Origin: Strongylocentrotus droebachiensis
Lineage: Eukaryota; Echinodermata; Echinoidea; Camarodonta; Strongylocentrotidae
DNA length: 64,000 bases
NCBI GenBank assembly: GCA_035222895.1
Contig: JAVYIG010000892.1
Coordinates: forward strand, 248,001 to 312,000
Direction of reading: 5' to 3'
The position numbers were made by a program, and so were the translations under genes. Below are positions 34,721 to 45,632 of the stretch, one piece after another (positions within the stretch are counted from its first letter, which is position 1; each line of letters opens with the position of its first letter). A model generated the notes under the pieces. That model did not search any database. It was not told the origin of the DNA and saw nothing but the letters and a program-made list of their open reading frames with translations.

Positions 34721-37700
34721 GGCAGTCTAAACGCAGGGTGAGTTTCCTCCATTGCTCCTAGCTGACAGAGAGAGAGGGTCATCTCCTGCTGAAGATGAAC
34801 CGGTTTACCATCTGTTTGTCATGGACAATGCCTTGGTATAAACACCCTAATAAGGTACCCACGTTGACAATTCAATGGATCTGGATGGCAATGACAGCCA
34901 ACAGGGAAATGCAACAAAAAACGAATTCTAGCTGCTGCACTGTAATTTTACACTGTATTGACTTCCAGGCTTTACTTTGTCAAAGATATAAGGGCAGGAT
35001 TCGGAAGCAATGTTTTAAATTAGGCTTAGGATTGGGATTAAGGGTTTGTCGAAGCTAGGAATGTGTATGGTGTGAGAAATCAAACACAAATCAAATTTTA
35101 TTGGAGCACATTTCTTATATCCTATGCAGCATAAAAATTACATTCCATGATGCACAGCAACATCCAAAGTCCAAAATCCAAAAAAATATTTACATTGTAT
35201 GTTGATTACAAATGGAAATAACTAATCAACTATCATATCAATGATGATCCTTTGTCACACCTTGATGACAAAGGGTCTATCTAAAGTTCTAAACGGAGAA
35301 AAAAATCAACAACATGAATTGCAACTCAAAATAGAATTTAATTGTGTTTCGCGTTAAACAAATATCCTGCTAATTATCCACCTTTATTGTTGATTTTGCC
35401 ACCATTTATAGGTTGCCATCAATAAACCGTGGGTGTCAACTAAAGCTCAAGTTCATTGATCCAAATCAATAGCTGAAGATGTAATTAATAAGCTGAGCCA
35501 CTCATTATGGATGTCTAGCTAAGCATACGGTTACATGTTAACAGCTGCACAGTATCTCATAGTATCGTTCCAATCTATTCTACATTTTCTTGGTAAGCTG
35601 CAACTGTATACTGGCCAATCTCTCTAAAAAGAAGAGATGCTATGAACTTGAATGGGCTTGAACATTAACGGCAGGATGTTTTCTACCTCTCCCTGCTGTT
35701 GTAGGGTAGCACAGATATTCCGCAAATAAGATCCCCTTTGCTTTAAAAGCTGTTAAGAGCCAACAGAATGTTCAAATTATAAATTGTTTCTGTATGTTAT
35801 TGGAGTCATGAAAGAAAATGCTGAAATAATAGTATTGAGACAAATATCTTTCTTCATGAAGCTCTGTTTTCACTTTCTTTTTTAGTCAAGGTTTTTTTTT
35901 GTGTTTCTTTAACTCCAAGTACATGAGCAACGAGAGCCAATATTTCAACTTCTATTAAAGCAGGATCAATAATAAAGAGAGGATGTAATGCTAAGGAATC
36001 CAACTTGGTGCTCATTTTTCAGTGCCTCTTCATGGTGCATTAAATGTTGTACCTATATTGTAACAGTACACTACTCATTAACAATGGCTCAATTAACGGG
36101 GTAGGCCTACCATCAGTTCAGAGACAGAAGGACATTAAATCCTTTACTTCACACAGAATTAATACCCTTCTGGCTCCAAAGGGGCCATATCTCTACACAC
36201 AATTGAATGCATTTATTCCAAATTTTCTAAACAATTGAATTACAAATGCTCATGAGGGGCCTACATGAAGTGCAAGCAGCAAGCGTGCATACATGTATAC
36301 GCATCCTCAATACAGTTCTTCAACCATCTCACATAACCAGGCAGCATGCTATACACCTACACCTACTAAGTATTCGTTAGTGCTCATCATAAGCTGATTA
36401 TACATCCAGAGAGTCAATATCTGGGACTATTTAGAGGAGAAGAAATATCACTATATAGATCTGCTTACACAATCCTCCATAATAGAGTTCAGGTGCATTG
36501 GGGAACCTACTGGAGAAGGATAACAAACCCTAAATGATTGATTCTAACTCTAAGTGCATGTTCCATCAAACTGTATGTATGGTATGGGTATCCTAGAGGA
36601 GCAATTAAGCTTCAGGTAAATGTATCGGATAGCATACTAATGATCCTCAATTCCTTGGCTTATCCATCTTGAAATTGGCATGAGGAAAGTGTCGCCCTAC
36701 AGCATGCAGTGGGCAACATTTTAAGAATTCAGGAACAAAGTATTTCTTGTTCAAGTATTATTAATGCCATATTTGACATTGGCCATTTTCATGTCACAAT
36801 ACTTTCGCAAATTGGAAAAATGAAGAATTGAGACATGAAAAAAATCTGGTTTTAGAGAGAGTAAGGAAGGTTCAACTGAATTCTGAAATCAAAATTCTGC
36901 TATAAACCAATAAAGGCATGTGTACGCAATATGAAAGTTATTTTTGTGATTTTGTTTTCCTACTCTCTCTATATATATCTCTCTTTCTTTCTCTCTCTCA
37001 TATGTAATTTTTCCTGTAAAGAGTGAACCCATGATCCCCTTTCAATATTCAATGGGGTGTAAATAACTGGCACACCAAGGGCAAAACACAAATCCAAATT
37101 ATAAAGAGGTTTATCTGTCAACAATTCTTCTCTGGATTCAATTTTGTAAACACAGTGACCTCCATGCAAACATATTCCACGATTATTTAAAATGCAAACC
37201 TATCATTATTAAAATTCTGTTACAGATAAAGGTTGCATGCAGCTTCATATCAATAACAACATAATTCTATTTCTGTATTTTTATTGTTCTCCCACTGAGA
37301 GAAAATATACCTTAATCTGCCAGTGAAGTGGAAACAAGTAAACAAATTTATACCAAATTGTAATTTGTTTCACCCACTATACGTCAATTAACCTAAATTA
37401 AACAGTAATACATGTAGACAAATTTTTAGGTCTACAGTACACATACAATTAAACAATTTTTAAAGTACAAAAAATTTTAATTCAAAGTTGTGGCAGTGTC
37501 AGTATGCATACATCCATTTTAAATTGCAATTAAAAATCATATTAAAAAGTTGTAAGCTTAGGAAAGATTTGATGTGTACTATAAGTTCAAAAGAGATATT
37601 TTCTTGTTTGTTTCCTTACTTTCCTTTATAGTGCATTTAAAAAACTGCTGTTCAATGATACAATTAACTTTAAAACTTTTGTTTTTTGTGTAAAGAAACA

Positions 37701-38375
37701 CATCACTAAATATTCTTTGTTATTGTAATCAATGTCAATTTAGATGGTTTTGGTATCATAACACCTAAAATATAAAGTAACATGTTTTAAATGTCAATGC
37801 ATTTCATTGCATAAAGATGAAATGTTTAATAACAAAAACATCAACAAATCCAGATACCTACACAAAATACAGCTTAAGATCATGGGCTGAGCCATGGCAA
37901 GTTTTTAGCCAACAAATACATTTCATTTCCTCATAATCAGGTATTGTCATCATAAAGAAACAAAAACAATAACAAAAGCAAAACAAATACAAATTCAGAC
38001 TGAATGGGAAATATTTCTGTCTCATCGTGACGCACGAAAATTAGGCCTTTTCAATTAACAAAAGATGAACTGCTCCAATCGGACAAGAAAATAATTATTA
38101 GAGTCATCCTGGTAATGATATGTGCAAGGTCACAAATTGCACTAACATAATCCTAATATAACTGAAATTATTTCTTTTGTGGTCAAACGATCGGTCCTGA
38201 AATAGACTGGAATAACATCCAGAGGAAATTAATTCACTGTCCATTCTGGTTCGCAATCACCAATTGGAGGTTTATTGATTCAGTGGCCGAATTCAGTAGC
38301 CGAATTCATGAAGCAATTCCTGCAAAAGAAAGGGTAGGATTTGCAGAAAACCTTGTAATTTGTATTGAAAGACAC
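34721..38375. other. AT-rich intron, nothing identified
   Basis: No exon or terminal repeats recognised. The dispersed CACAGAATTAATACCCTTCT motif occurs at about 36156-36180. A CT/AT simple tract lies at about 36964-37002. A short duplication (AGTGGCCGAATTC / AGTAGCCGAATTC) lies at 38282-38307 just outside the DIRS element. Around 37200-37850 the sequence is especially AT-rich. Confidence 0.55.
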
Positions 38376-38576
38376 AAATCATGAAAATCAGTATTGATTT
38401 TATTATTTACGATATAAATCTACGTATCTACCTATTCTACTTTGCTATTGTTGCACCTCAACATTGCATAACCGAAACTTAAAACACATCGCCAAATTGC
38501 TCATACCCCCCCGCCCAAAGGCGCCCTCCGTGACCCTTGCGTCCGAGCGCCGCCAACGTAACCTCTTCCTCTTATC
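38376..38576 (-). repeat. DIRS terminal region at the element's 3' side (left in window)
   Basis: 38376-38435 is the terminal segment that reappears, complemented, in the internal region at 38631-38690. 38416-38576 is the inverted terminal repeat proper, complementary to 44120-44280 with only a few mismatches (for example AAATCTACG against AAATCAACG). Confidence 0.9.
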
Positions 38577-38630
38577 ACGAGTTCCCTAGGATACACCTTG
38601 GTAAAGGCGCTGGGGATGGAGGGAGGGAAA

Positions 38631-38730
38631 ATAGGTAGATACGTAGATTTATATCGTAAATAATAAAATCAATACTGATTTTCATGATTTACATCAATAA
38701 ATCAACGTATCTACCTATTCTACTTTGCTA
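38631..38730 (-). repeat. DIRS internal complementary region
   Basis: 38631-38690 is the exact complement of 38376-38435 (60 bases). 38687-38730 is the exact complement of 44249-44292 (44 bases). The two parts overlap by ATTT, matching the AAAT found at both element ends. In the DIRS model this region bridges the two termini during formation of the circular intermediate. Confidence 0.92.
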
Positions 38731-38777
38731 AAGACCAGCACAGATTAATGCCGGGTGGTAAAAACCAAGCAAACTTA

Positions 38778-39800
38778 TCAATTCAAATGAGAAATAGACG
38801 ACGAAGCCGCCTTCAGAGAAGCGACCACAAAGGCTCGTTCGCCCGCGGGCACATCTTTGAGGTAAAAAACAGAAAAAGAACTTGGAGACTTCCAAAAAGC
38901 TGCTTTACAGATATCTTGAACTGAAACTCCGATGAAAAGAGCCCAAGACGTACTGACACTGTGAGTATCATGGGCACGAGGAGCCCTGCCAGGCGTCAAG
39001 GCCTCAGGACCCGCAGCCTTGATAGCCAAGACTAACCACCTGGAGATCGTATCCCGAGATGCCGCCGAAAGTGGCTCTCGAGAAACCAGAAAGAGCTGAT
39101 CCGACTTGCGAAAAGGCTTCGTCTTGTAAAGATACCATTTGAGGGCGCGAAAGGGACACCACAGTCCGTCCCTGAAGACCGAAGAAAAATCCGACAAGGG
39201 ATGAAGCACCACTTCCACTGAACCCGACGTGTCAGACTGATTCTAAGCAATAAAAGAAGCCTTGGGAATCAAACGAACCCCACGTCCTTCCCAGCGGATA
39301 TGCCCAGGGGCAGCCGAAAGGGTATGAAGTGAGCTCCTACGCTGACCAGAAGTGATTACCATGAGAAAAACCGTCTTGACCGTAGTAAGCAGAAGCGTCG
39401 CAGAACACAGCGGTTCGAAGGGAGTGCCAAAACCTTGGATAAACTCCACACTGGTGTCAGAGGTCTGAAGAAGGGCCTCTTAAGGAAGAAAGACTTCAAA
39501 AGAGCCGCTAGCTGAGGAGCAGAAGAAACCGAAGATAGCAGACCGATAGCCACAAATCGTTGACAGAGCTCTCCCCTTGTCATACAAAGAGCTCAGAAAG
39601 TCAGCAATAGAAAGTAAAGACGCCTCTCTAGGGGCGACGCCCACCTCCTCACACCAAGTGTGAAAAGCATCCAACCAGGAGTTGTAAACCGTCCTGGTCG
39701 ACTCTCGTCTACTCTGGACTAGAAATTGTACAGCACGTTCGGAGAAACCTGACGAACAAGCCCTCTTCCCGATAACCGCCAAGCGGTCAGACGGAGGATT
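38778..39800 (-). pseudogene. DIRS tyrosine recombinase, broken
   Basis: Pieces of a phage-integrase-like tyrosine recombinase spread over shifted frames. The N-terminal core-binding part (RRESTRTVYNSWLDAFHTWC, about 39670-39730) is in one frame. The following part (CQRFVAIGLLSS) is in another, and TVKTVFLMVITSGQRRSSLH, with the first catalytic Arg, in a third stretch ending at an in-frame TAG (39243-39245). Downstream, WYLYKTKPFRKSDQLFL, then AHDTHSVSTSWALF, and AAFWKSPSSFSVFYLKDV with the nucleophile Tyr (codon 38862-38864). The HxxR box reads HDTH, so the catalytic Arg is His (CAC at 38961-38963). CGC to CAC is a CpG-type transition. The enzyme would integrate the circular element DNA; this copy should be inactive. 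Confidence 0.88.
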
Positions 39801-41488
39801 TCCAGTCGCTGGTGTAGAATACCAGACAGAGGTTGCGACACCAGATCCGGATGACACGGCAACGACCACGGAGCCCCCACCAGGAGGGTCAGGAGGTCCT
39901 GAAACCACGACCTCGCCGGCCACCAAGGAGCTATGAGAATCATCATCGCTTGATCTTCCCTGATCTTCCAGAGCACATGGGGAAACAACGCGAACGGGGG
40001 AAAGGCGTAAGCCCTCCATCCCTCCACGGGATCGCAAAAGCGTCCAGAGCAAAAGCTCCTGGTTCCCAGACTCTCGAGAATATCGAGGAAAACGATGGTT
40101 GAGCGAAGTTGCGAAGAGATCGATGTCGAGAACACCGAACACTCTCCCCAGTTGCCTGAAGACAGTCGGAGGCAGAGTCCACTCTGAGGGAAGGCACTTG
40201 CCTCGGGAGAGAAAGTCCGCTAATATATTCTCTTCGCCCGGGATATGTGATGCAATCGGGAACACCCTCGTCCCCTTGCACCACGCCCAGAGTCGAGAGG
40301 CCAACTCGTTCAGAGCCACAGAATGAGTGCCTCCCTGTCTGTTGATGTACGCCATCACCGATACGTTGTCCGTAAGAAACAGAACCGAACAACCCACCAG
40401 ACGAGCACGGAAGTGACGAAGCGAAGCAACACTCCCATGAGTTCCAACACATTGATGTGGAGCAGAAAGTCCAGATGACTCCAGTCTCCTGAAATCATTG
40501 ACCCCTGGCAATGACCTCCCCAAACCAACAGCGACGCGTCCGTGGTGACGGTCACAGAAGGGAGAGGAACTCGGCAGCGTTTGCCCTGAAGGAAGAAGGA
40601 ACGACGAAGCCAAGGACCTAGAAGACCCTTGACTCCGGACAACAGGGAGATCCACGACAATAAAAGAACTCACGCTCGGCTGATAAAACTCCAACAGAAA
40701 GAGTTGGAAGGGACTCATCAAAAGTCGACAATCTGGAAGCATGCCGACTAGACTGGAGAGAAACCCTAGCCACTGAAGCCAACACTCGGCTTTCACCCGA
40801 CGTGCACATCTCAGAGACCGAGCAGTCCTGACTATCGTCTCGACCCTGTCGAGCCTGGGACGAGCCAGCTGATGACGAATGTCCAGCTGAGCACCTAGGT
40901 AAGACGGCGTGCGAGCCGGAACGAATTCTGATTTCTCCCAAAATATGCGAAATCCGAGATCTTGAGTCGTGCTGATCAGAATCTGCATATGATCCAACAG
41001 CATGACTGACGCCACGACTCTCGTGAAAATCCGAGGAGCAGGGCGCAAACCGAACAGGAGCGCTCTGTAACGGTAGAATTTGCCCAGGAAGGCAAAAACC
41101 CCACAAGATCCCGCGACCGCGGATGTATCGGCACATGAAAATAAGCGTCGCGAAGATCCAAAGAAACCGCGACGTCTGCGGGATTCAATGAAGAAAGGAT
41201 GGTTGCCAGATGATCCATTCGGAAATGAACCTTTCCCAAATGAAGGTTAAACCGCTTCATGTTGAGAATCATTCTTAAAGAACCCGAGCACTTGGGAATC
41301 ACGAACACCGGCGACAAACAAAGACATGGGTGATCGTCTACTTCCTCTATTGCCCCCTTCTCTAACAGAGACACGAAATCGGAGGAAAAGTGACTCTGAA
41401 AAAGAGGGGACATGATCGGAGAGCGGCTCCGGAGGACGCCATTCGGAAGAGGTTCCACAAAATCTATGAAGAACCCTTCTCGTACCAC
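39719..41488 (-). pseudogene. DIRS reverse transcriptase-RNase H, broken
   Basis: RT begins near 41488 with FVSLLEKGAIEEV, LSPVFVIPKCSGSLRMILNM and motif A VSLDLRDAYFHVPIHP (Asp codon 41156-41158). The frame shifts near 41090 and continues as RPAPRIFTRVVASVM, then jumps straight to LLDHMQILISTTQDLGFRIF and WEKSEF. The segment that should hold the YxDD catalytic box is missing at about 41000. RNase H follows in alternating frames: TTDASLLVWGGH (about 40540), HINVLELMGVL, LTDNVSVMAYINRQGGT, HIPGEENILADFLSR. The conserved DIRS linker (WRAYAFPPFALFPHVLWK, IAPWWPARSWFQDLL) ends near 39900. At least five frame changes are needed to follow the homology. Without the YxDD box the RT is dead. Confidence 0.88.
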
Positions 41489-41557
41489 CGACAGAACAAA
41501 TGCGTCGCTGGTGATCTTCTCCCACGCCGGGAGAAATCTCTGGAGCCGCCCGCCGAC

Positions 41558-43191
41558 CTAAGACCCAAGCACTCGGGGGAAGCCATCACTAGAAAATGAC
41601 TTCCCACCCCACGAAAGGGAGTCCGGGAAGATAGAAGAATCACGGTAAGAAGAAACTCGAGACGAAGGACGACCACGATCCTGGTATTCCTCCTCGGCCG
41701 GGTACCAGTCCTGAGGGCGGCCCTTAGACTGGCCGACGTTCTTACGAAAAGAACCCGAAATCTTCAAACTTTTCTTACGAGGTCTGGAGGAAGGAACCGG
41801 TTCTTGGACATCGCGAAAAGCAACGGACAGGTCTCGAGCCTGCTTCTCACCATCAATCTCGGCTTGCAGTAGAGTAGTGAAACTATCTCCACAAAGGCGG
41901 GGGCTGGCCACTGGAATCTGCGGAAGCAGTCCTGGAATTTGATGCGGTCGAATGCCCAAATAAGTGAGCACAGCCTCCCGACGATACTTCTCGATGGAAT
42001 GCGAAGTCACCGCAAGCCGTGAGAAAAGATCAAACAACAAATTGTCACTTTTATCAAAAGGACCACGAGTCCCAAACTTCTTCCCCAAACGACTGGCCAC
42101 CGCCACAAGTTTGGGAGAAACCCGTTTAGGACACAAATACAAATCCGCATTCTGAGGAACGAAAGCGTACTTGTCCACCTGCCGCTTAAGAAATCCCGTC
42201 GATGACGACAAGTCTTCTGCGGCATTCACAAATTCTTCTTTGTGTAGAACAGGAAGAAACAGTCCCTGAAACGCTGAAGAGTCCGATTTAGAAGACAGGA
42301 AGCCCCGCCGATAACTCCGGGACGACACAAGAATCGGGCACATATTTGTGAAACAAGGCTAACGAATCCGCGCCAGAGACACAAACGGAAGTAGACGCAT
42401 CATCCCCCGCAACTGAACCAGACGACTGAGCGATGGAACCAGTGTCCCAACGATCAACCGAGCCCCCCCTATCTTGACCAGATAAACAGGGACGATCCCC
42501 GCCTCTCGGAGCGCCCAACGAAGCGTGAGGCGGAGAAGCAAAAAAGAGAGGACCCCGGCTGAATACGACAACTCGAAACCCGCACCGGCGACTGCTCAGG
42601 CGAGATCGATGCATCTTCGGAAAACTCCGAAAATAAATCAACCGCGATCGGATCCGAAAGTGAAGTAGGACGAACCGGAGGAGCCGACTCGGGCACCGAA
42701 GATCGAAAAGCGACAGCAAAAGCCCGCATCCAATCCGAAAATTCCGGCGGGGGTGGAGGCACCGACGGAGGGAGAGTAGCCACCAAAGGCGGACCCCGAG
42801 GAACCGCAAACGGTGCCATAAAATCAGAGCGCGGATTCTTCGAAGGATAAACAAAATCCGAGGAAGAACCGGCCACCGCGTCCCGGGAACCCCGCCTCTT
42901 ACGAGACGTAGCGGTAACGGAAAAGGCCGAAGAAACGGGACGGTTATCCGATAAAGGTCCGACGGTAGGAGTTCCCCGCAAACCGAATCGGGAAAACGGA
43001 ACACGCACCGACGGAGAGGCGCGGTTAGTTGAAGCCCCAGGATCCGACTCGGATGCATGGGTATCCGGACCGAAATCCGGAACCGGCAAATCCGACAAAG
43101 GGACAGAAGAACCGAACGGAGACCGGTTCAAGTCCGGATCCACAGAAGCAACCCGAATATCCGTTGATGGATTTGTGCACCGACCAAACAA
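41558..43191 (-). pseudogene. DIRS gag-like protein, frameshifted
   Basis: Three consecutive frames carry one gag-like reading: MFGRCTNPSTDIRVASVDP with a Pro/Ser/Arg-rich N-terminal part (43191 to about 42560), then LGAPRGGDRPCLSGQDRGG through SLALFHKYVPDSC (to about 42340), then SSTGFLKRQVDKYAFVPQNA and CPKRVSPKLVAVASRLGKKF (42343 to 41558). The last part, with LRRY-type basic stretches and SSRPRKKSLKISGSFRK, resembles the C-terminal gag region of other DIRS elements. The N-terminal part has little conserved sequence. The role as structural/nucleic-acid-binding protein is inferred from position before RT. Two frameshifts break it. Confidence 0.75.
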
Positions 43192-43670
43192 AAGAACCGA
43201 CGGAACAATTGTTGGCGGTGCAGAACTAAGGCCCGTTCCACCCAGGATAAGAACCCTGGGTTTCCGGGAACCGTATTGAGGGGCGACGTATCGCCTTGCT
43301 CAACCATTCTCCTGGGCTTCCCTTGCCCGCATAAACGTCCACTGACGTTCGCATCCCCGGGGTTTGCGGTGTCACCACCGCTCCCGAGGGGCGTAACTAA
43401 CGAAGACTTATAACTGGAATCCTTCGTCTTCGTACCCGTCAATGGATTTGTGCACCGACCAAACAAAAGAACCGACGGAACAATTGTTGGCGGTGCAGAA
43501 CTAAGGCCCGTTCCACCCAGGATAAGAACCCTGGGTTTCCGGGAACCGTATTGAGGGGCGACGTATCGCCTTGCTCAACCATTCTCCTGGGCTTCCCTTG
43601 CCCGCATAAACGTCCACTGACGTTCGCATCCCCGGGGTTTGCGGTGTCACCACCGCTCCCGAGGGGCGTA
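43167..43670 (-). repeat. 229 bp direct repeat, period 275, in the DIRS leader
   Basis: 43167-43395 (from ATGGATTTGTGCACCGACCA to CTCCCGAGGGGCGTA) is repeated at 43442-43670 with no difference that I see. A 46 bp spacer containing AACGAAGACTTATAACTGG separates them. It spans the presumed gag start (MFGRCTNP occurs once per copy). The near identity points to recent local duplication, or a collapsed/expanded assembly. Confidence 0.9.
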
Positions 43671-44119
43671 CTTATTAATAGAATCCTTCGTCTTCTTTCT
43701 CGCGACAGAACTTGATTTCTTCTTCGTGAAACCTGCTAAGAGAAAATAAGAACTGCGAGACATATTATAACCTGCGGGAAAGAAAATTAAACAAAGGGTA
43801 CGAGCAATTATCAACAAGAATTAAATAAACTACCAGTGACTAAAACACCCCACCGACTACCCCCGCACGCACCCGAGGCCTCGGAGGAGTGAGGACAGGC
43901 AAACACGAAAGCGGAAACGTAACAGTAGTCGGCAAGAAAACGTTCTAGAATACTGATAAATAAATAAATTCACGGAGTGAAACTACTCTCTAACGAACAG
44001 GAAATCGTAGAGAATATTATAAAAGGCGAAAATGCGAACCAAAAAGTGACTAAAAGAGGAAAAACTCTTCAACTTTTGGGAGCGATTTTTAGTGTAACTT
44101 ATCCGTTCGGATGCGAAGA
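43671..44119 (-). other. DIRS 5' leader
   Basis: Non-coding part of the element between the direct repeat and the right inverted terminal repeat. It presumably contains the promoter, but no motif could be assigned. A 72-codon frame (43977-44195) runs into the terminal repeat on the opposite strand and is not considered a gene. Confidence 0.6.
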
Positions 44120-44292
44120 GATAAGAGAAAGAGGTTACGTTGGCGGCGCTCGGACGCAAGGGTCACGGAGGGCGCCTTTGGGCGGGGGGGTATGAGCAAT
44201 TTGGCGATGTGTTTTAAGTTTCGGTTATGCAATGTTGAGGTGCAACAATAGCAAAGTAGAATAGGTAGATACGTTGATTTATTGATGTAAAT
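44120..44292 (-). repeat. DIRS terminal repeat at the element's 5' side (right in window)
   Basis: 44120-44280 is complementary to 38416-38576. 44249-44292 is complementary to the second half of the internal region (38687-38730). It includes GGTTACGTTGGCGGCGCTCG and the end motif TTGATGTAAAT. Confidence 0.9.
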
Positions 44293-44915
44293 AAGGCCAT
44301 GTTTTATGTACATTGAGTGTAGTAGTTGTATCTATAGTTTTTTAATCAATTTCTGGATGTAGACATGGTGTAATGGCAATGATAGTAATAATAGGCACAA
44401 ACAAAAATATGTATAATGAAATTATAGAAAAGATTGATAAGTAATCAAACACAATGATTGCATCTGCAGAGTCAATTTTTTGCATTTTTATTGGAATCAA
44501 CTTCAATAATTTTTTGATAACATACAGAAGGATTAAAGTGCATGTTGGCCTACATTTTTAAAATTTACTGCACGTGTATACTATAAGCATGCTCATGTAG
44601 CAGACCTACAGAGCATTTTACTGGCCCAAACATAATTGTTTGTGCCTTCAATAGACCATCACTAAGGACTGTAAAAGCTGTACTCAGAAATTGATTGCTG
44701 GCTAATGAACAGTTAACAGTTAAGCCTCTTAGTGAAGCCAGTTAAATGCTTATTAGGTGATTGTTATAAAGCATGCATGCACGATTGGTGCTTTCAATTC
44801 TTGTTTTGTAAACCTGTGTGTCCTGACTAGATCTGGAGACAGGGACGTCCTTTGGTGAACCCTCCAAAACAGCTCTATGTAAAAACAGCTACATGTAAAA
44901 AGACGCTATTTTAGG
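44293..44915. other. Intron segment, nothing identified
   Basis: AT-rich sequence between the DIRS element and the next MITE; no repeats or frames of note. Confidence 0.6.
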
Positions 44916-45168
44916 ACTGTCTTCATTAGTTCGAGTTGGCCAAATAGCCTGCTATTTGTGATTCAGGAAATTAGCCTGAATTCACAAATCAGACAAATAG
45001 CAGGCTATTTTGCAAACAAGCCCAAGATATCTTGGGAAGATTTTCCCAGCAGAAAGACCGCTATTTGCGTCTTCACCAGCCAAATAGCCTGCTATTTCGA
45101 GATCGGGCTAATTTCCTGAATCAGAAATAGCGGGCTATTTGGCAAACTCGAGCTGATGAAAACAGGTC
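44916..45168. mobile_element. MITE with TCATCAGCTCGAG / AATAGCCTGCTATTT ends, copy 1
   Basis: The left end (GACTGTCTTCATTAGTTCGA then GGCCAAATAGCCTGCTATTT) is mirrored by the right end (AAATAGCGGGCTATTTGGCA then CTCGAGCTGATGAAAACAGG). Inside are further inverted pairs, for example CAAATAGCAGGCTATTT and a CAGGAAATTAGCCTGAATT hairpin, so the element is a set of nested foldbacks. A related copy lies at 60441-60819. Flanks TTTTAG and TTTTAAG could be an eroded target duplication. Confidence 0.75.
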
Positions 45169-45632
45169 TTTTAAGACTCTCCTCTTGATGTATTGGTATT
45201 GTTTGCATCAGGTTTTGACAACAAACCTTCAAGTACGGTATATGTAGGCCTACATCTCCAATAGTCAAACACTCATTGGTTGTCTGTCTGGAGCTAGAAA
45301 GACGGTATCCTATATCATTTCACACAGAGCTAATGCTCTTTTGCCTCCAAACATCCAAGGTGAGGGATGCACTTGATAATGATAATAAAACAATTAGCGA
45401 TCAGAATTTTTGTTTCCCCTCTCTCATCTTTCCCTGCTGTTTTCTGATTAATTTTCAATGATCAAAGTGACCCATGCTGTGTAGGAGCTCGAGTCATAAG
45501 ACCACAGGGGGCCAACTTTTAAACAATGGTCTATTACTCTTTTCTATTAAAGTTGTTATATACATGTATGTACATTAATTGTCAAAATCTGTTCTTGCTA
45601 TACACATTTAAAAAAATTACTTCATTTTCTAT
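45169..45632. other. Intron segment with dispersed motif
   Basis: Contains one TTTCACACAGAGCTAATGCT-type copy of the dispersed motif (about 45318-45350) and a TAGGCCTA palindrome near 45246. No coding exon. Confidence 0.55.

Larger units (their letters stand above)
38376..44292 (-). mobile_element. DIRS-like tyrosine-recombinase retrotransposon, degenerate copy
   Basis: A 5.9 kb element coding on the minus strand. It shows the defining DIRS layout: 161 bp inverted terminal repeats (38416-38576 and 44120-44280), unequal outer extensions, and an internal complementary region (38631-38730) that is the complement of the left end joined to the complement of the right end. Gene order in transcription is gag, reverse transcriptase, RNase H, tyrosine recombinase. 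DIRS elements replicate through a circular DNA and integrate by recombinase, so target duplications are not expected and none is seen. AAAT is shared at both element ends and at the internal junction. GC content is visibly higher than the intron around it. All genes are broken by frameshifts, so this copy cannot be autonomous unless assembly errors explain them. Confidence 0.92.

Noticed and set aside
39833..40326. Plus-strand frames inside the DIRS element
   Set aside because: They overlap RNase H and recombinase coding sequence on the minus strand, so they are shadows of real (broken) genes.
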